From positions 1,984,001-2,048,000 of the forward strand of contig CP179201.1 in assembly GCA_051201605.1 (NCBI GenBank): DNA of 64,000 bases. Reading direction: 5' to 3'. A program made the position numbers and the translations under genes. Shown piece by piece: positions 61,394 through 64,000 of the stretch; position 1 is the first letter of the stretch; every line of letters begins with the position of its first letter. The notes under the pieces are model-generated. The model did no database searches, was not told the DNA's origin, and saw nothing but the letters and a program-made list of their open reading frames with translations. This stretch comes from CABZJG01 sp902512685. GTDB lineage: Bacteria > Pseudomonadota > Alphaproteobacteria > Rhodobacterales > Rhodobacteraceae.

Positions 61394-62335
61394 ATGGGTG
61401 AAAAATTGGAATTGGTGGCTGATATTGGCGGGACCAACACCCGTGTTGGCCTATCACAAAATTCTCAGCTAATCCGTAAGAGCATCAAAAAATTCCCCAA
61501 TGACAACGTCAAATCACTTGAAGACATACTAAAGCGTTATCTCAGTGAGCAAAACTTGGATACTGTCTCCGGCATCTGTGTAGCGCTTGCCGGACCGGTG
61601 CGACATGATATTGCTAAAATGACCAATTTATCCTGGGAAATTACAAAGGACAGCTTGGCGCGTGCCACCGGCGCTAAAACCATCGGCCTATTAAACGATT
61701 TGCAAGCTCAGGGACATGCTTTGGATCATTTATCGGATGATCAGTTGCTGCCGGTTTCTGGTAGCCGGGTTGCCGGCTCAAAAGAAACAAAACTTGTTTG
61801 CGGCATCGGTACGGGCTTTAATGCTTGTACGGTTATTTCGTCTTCAAATGGAATTATAGTTCCCCCAGCTGAAGCTGGTCATTACCGACTGCCCGCTGCC
61901 AATCAGCAGCAAAAAGAAATCGTCAAAATGATTGAGGCCAAGTATGGCTTTGCCTCGGTCGAAAATATTTTATCTGGAAATGGATTGGTCGAATTAAATA
62001 ATTTTTTCTGGCCCCACGCGCCTCGCACGGCCAAAGACATCATTGAAGCCGCTGCAGATGGCGCCCAAGATGCACAGGAAGTGGTTGATGTTTTTGCGTC
62101 ATTCATGGGCTCGATTCTTGGAGATCTAGCGCTTATTACTCTCCCCTTTGGTGGAATATACATAATCGGTGGGGTTGCCCGCGCAGTTTTTCCGTTTTTG
62201 AACGCGCAAAATTTTGTTTCTGGATTTTGTGACAAGGGAAGATTCAGTGATTTTAACGCTGAATTCTCTGTTCACATTATCGACGATGATTTTGCTGCCC
62301 TGAACGGTTGCGTTAGCTTTCTTGGAGAAATTTAG
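61394..62335 (+). CDS. glk: Glucokinase
   Basis: Glucokinase phosphorylates free glucose. The 313-residue protein belongs to the bacterial GlkA (non-ROK) family, with the ATP-binding LVADIGGTNTRVGL at the start, GLLNDLQAQGHAL around residue 97, the phosphate-binding GIGTGFNACTV and PAEAGHYRLPA. It begins 9 bp after the beta-glucosidase gene and should be cotranscribed. Its 3' end overlaps the convergent MFS gene by 23 bp, with no terminator between. Confidence 0.92.
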   Translation: MGEKLELVADIGGTNTRVGLSQNSQLIRKSIKKFPNDNVKSLEDILKRYLSEQNLDTVSGICVALAGPVRHDIAKMTNLSWEITKDSLARATGAKTIGLLNDLQAQGHALDHLSDDQLLPVSGSRVAGSKETKLVCGIGTGFNACTVISSSNGIIVPPAEAGHYRLPAANQQQKEIVKMIEAKYGFASVENILSGNGLVELNNFFWPHAPRTAKDIIEAAADGAQDAQEVVDVFASFMGSILGDLALITLPFGGIYIIGGVARAVFPFLNAQNFVSGFCDKGRFSDFNAEFSVHIIDDDFAALNGCVSFLGEI

Positions 62336-63548
62336 CCCCTACATCCCTGCTGTAAAGCATCATACCGACAAGCATAAAGACTGTTGAAAAAATAAAAAAC
62401 CAACTGATCCAGAGATATTGGGTTTCCAAACCAACTTCGTAGTCGATCAAAACCCCCGTGATACCGGGCCCAATTGCTGATCCCAACACCATTATAGCAG
62501 CAGCCATGGCCTTTAAAGCGCCCAGATGCTTGGTTCCATAGAACTCTGCCCAAAAAGCGTTGGGTAACGTGGCATTGGACCCTGAAGTCATTGATAAAAA
62601 AAACAATCCAAACACAAAAACTGCAAGCCCGTTGCCAAGTGCAAAACATAAAAAGGCACAAGTCATGGGCAATTGATAAAAAGCAATAAGCCGCGCAGTG
62701 CCAAACCGATCAAGGGCCCATCCAGATAGAACCATCATCAAAACTGACGCTCCGGTGAAAAATGGGAAAAAACTTACAAGCGTTATGTGTTCCCATTCTT
62801 TGATCTCGGCAAAATGTACTTGTTGGAAAAAGAACGCTGTTGAGAATGCACTTGGGCCTAGAAGTGCGGGCACCATACACCAAAACAAAGGGTGTCTCAG
62901 CGCCTCAGAACGTGTCCAATGGCGATCTTTCATCCCCAAAGACATTGCTTCTTCTGCCACAGATTGTGGCGCGCGCTCTTTGCTGAGCAAAAATCGCAAC
63001 ATTGGGGTCGCCAAAATGAGAACAAATGCAGCAATCCACCACAAACTGCGCCAATGCATAAAGCCCATTAAAAATACAAATAATACAGGCAAGCTTGCCT
63101 CTGCTAAAGAAAATCCCATCCCGGCAATTGATAAGGCTCGGCCACGATTAACGACAAACCACCGTGACATCGCAACAACTGACAAATGAGAGCACATCCC
63201 CTGCCCCAACAATCGCAGAGCGAAAATAACGACGGGTAATAAAGCGACCATATACAGATTTGCCATCGCGATAGACGATAGGGCCAGCGCGATAATAACG
63301 ACTGTTCCAAGGGTGCGCGTTCGAATGTAATCGCTCGTAATGCCGGCCCAAATCATCACAAGCGCAGAAGCCCCTGTACCAAGAGAGTAAATTCCGCCCC
63401 AAGCCGAGTGTGAAAGCCCAAATTCTGCACGAATATGACCGGAAAAAATTGATATAAAAAAGGTCTGTCCAAAGCTGGATAGAAAGGCCAGCAATGCGCC
63501 TGCTCCCAGCCAAGCAAGGTTATTCTTTATGAAACTAAAAAACTGCAT
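62313..63548 (-). CDS. MFS transporter (12 membrane segments)
   Basis: This roughly 411-residue major facilitator has about twelve hydrophobic segments and the loop motif GAGALLAFLSSFGQTFFISIFSGHIRAEFGLSHSAWGGIYS near the N-terminus, resembling the monocarboxylate/oxalate:formate-type subgroup. I chose ATG 63548 (MQFFSFIKNN), because TGGA is 7-12 nt upstream; a 16-residue longer form starts earlier. Substrate is unknown; convergent position next to the glucosidase operon gives no firm link. Confidence 0.85.
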   Translation of the reverse strand: MQFFSFIKNNLAWLGAGALLAFLSSFGQTFFISIFSGHIRAEFGLSHSAWGGIYSLGTGASALVMIWAGITSDYIRTRTLGTVVIIALALSSIAMANLYMVALLPVVIFALRLLGQGMCSHLSVVAMSRWFVVNRGRALSIAGMGFSLAEASLPVLFVFLMGFMHWRSLWWIAAFVLILATPMLRFLLSKERAPQSVAEEAMSLGMKDRHWTRSEALRHPLFWCMVPALLGPSAFSTAFFFQQVHFAEIKEWEHITLVSFFPFFTGASVLMMVLSGWALDRFGTARLIAFYQLPMTCAFLCFALGNGLAVFVFGLFFLSMTSGSNATLPNAFWAEFYGTKHLGALKAMAAAIMVLGSAIGPGITGVLIDYEVGLETQYLWISWFFIFSTVFMLVGMMLYSRDVGAKFLQES

Positions 63549-63734
63549 CTTTTTCCATTCCAGTGCATTTATTTTAGCTAAATTCAATTTACCCAAAAGA
63601 ACAGAAAAATCGCATCTTGCAACTCACAGTTCTTTGCTGGTTAAAGGAAAAAACTGTTATTTTGGAAAATTCGGATTTATCACGGTAAATACAATTGGTT
63701 CCTGGACTTAGCAGTATTTAGGTGGAGATATCGC

Positions 63735-64000
63735 ATGGCTGATCCGTTGCAAAAAATTGCAGACAATTACGTATCTAAGAAAAAATTCTCTGGAATTGAA
63801 TGGCAAATAGAAAAGAATGGGGCCTGTTTTCACCGCGGCCGGGCTGGATTTGCGGATTTTGAAAAGAAAACGCCAATTTCCGAAACTGCAATTTATCGAA
63901 TTTATTCGATGACCAAGCCCATAATATCCGTGCTTGCATTGCAGTTGATTGAACAAGGATCATTTAACTTGAACGATCCTGTTGCGGTTTATGACGAGCG
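63735..64000 (+). CDS. Serine hydrolase (beta-lactamase family), 3'-truncated by the window edge
   Basis: The frame is open to the window end, giving 88 complete codons. It starts at ATG 63735 with GGTGGAG 7 nt upstream. The sequence shows IYRIYSMTKPIIS with the Ser-x-x-Lys catalytic motif (SMTK) of class C beta-lactamase/DD-peptidase-like hydrolases, preceded by the family's N-terminal strand region. There is no signal peptide, so it is probably a cytoplasmic esterase-type member. Substrate is unknown. Confidence 0.85.
   Translation, partial: MADPLQKIADNYVSKKKFSGIEWQIEKNGACFHRGRAGFADFEKKTPISETAIYRIYSMTKPIISVLALQLIEQGSFNLNDPVAVYDE

Noticed and set aside
1..64000. CRISPR array, insertion sequence, prophage or integrative element
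   Set aside because: No regularly spaced repeats, transposase, integrase or phage structural genes were found, and the tRNA-Pro 3' end is not duplicated nearby as far as I can see.

Overview
The window reads as chromosome of a marine alphaproteobacterium of the order Rhodobacterales (Roseobacter-type), with base composition lower in GC than most cultured roseobacters (about mid-40s percent by eye). The grounds are: LexA with two GTTC-N7-GTTC alphaproteobacterial SOS boxes (lexA and uvrA), a B12-dependent class II ribonucleotide reductase, a class II DAHP synthase, a split trp gene set, a two-cold-shock-domain protein paired with a DUF192 protein, a solo LuxR-type regulator, and ccm, psuKG and HupE genes. 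It is gene-dense, with no insertion sequence, prophage, integrase or CRISPR array that I can see.

Layout. 1-3.0 kb: end of a cytochrome c maturation operon (ccmF, ccmH) and an enoyl-CoA hydratase. 3.0-8.7 kb: gltA and gltX leftward, comEC rightward, lexA. 8.7-12.8 kb: a tightly coupled leftward run trpG-trpD-trpC-moaC-moeA leading into lexA, joining tryptophan and molybdopterin synthesis. 12.9-20.2 kb: a divergent polysaccharide deacetylase with a very long disordered linker, facing gpt-aminotransferase-PpiD-type foldase-trpE. 20.3-23.1 kb: fabI, pdxH, a double cold-shock protein with a DUF192 protein, tRNA-Pro. 23.1-29.2 kb: nrdJ with a long, possibly structured leader, then an Lrp-family regulator divergent from a DUF6356/class II glutamine amidotransferase pair. 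29.2-33.5 kb: icd, then a DsbA-like protein plus adenylate-forming ligase divergent from an XRE-cupin regulator. 33.5-34.3 kb: a long non-coding stretch with a candidate small RNA. 34.3-38.9 kb: a DUF502 membrane protein, psuG-psuK (pseudouridine breakdown), and DUF4198 and HupE genes that overlap head to head. 38.9-40.9 kb: rpsB-tsf. 41-46 kb: an AT-rich, less conserved part with a solo LuxR regulator, an HTH protein, a DadA-like FAD oxidoreductase and a Cys/Met-metabolism PLP enzyme. 46-48 kb: gamma carbonic anhydrase, gmk and yicC. 48.3-51.5 kb: a PAS protein, class II DAHP synthase and a GlxA-type regulator. 51.5-56.7 kb: a complete branched-chain amino acid type ABC transporter. 56.9-64 kb: uvrA, a beta-glucosidase/glucokinase pair, an MFS transporter and the start of a serine hydrolase.

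Most of this is core metabolism. The most informative non-coding signals are the two SOS boxes, a 14-bp-arm palindrome that is probably the operator of the Lrp-family regulator, the orphan three-hairpin element with a terminator at 34.1-34.2 kb, and the leaders of nrdJ and rpsB. I found no clearly new multi-gene system. The best candidates for something undescribed are the 34.1 kb RNA, the nrdJ leader, the overlapping DUF4198/HupE gene pair and a small ORF that exactly bridges two coupled genes at 44.6-44.8 kb.
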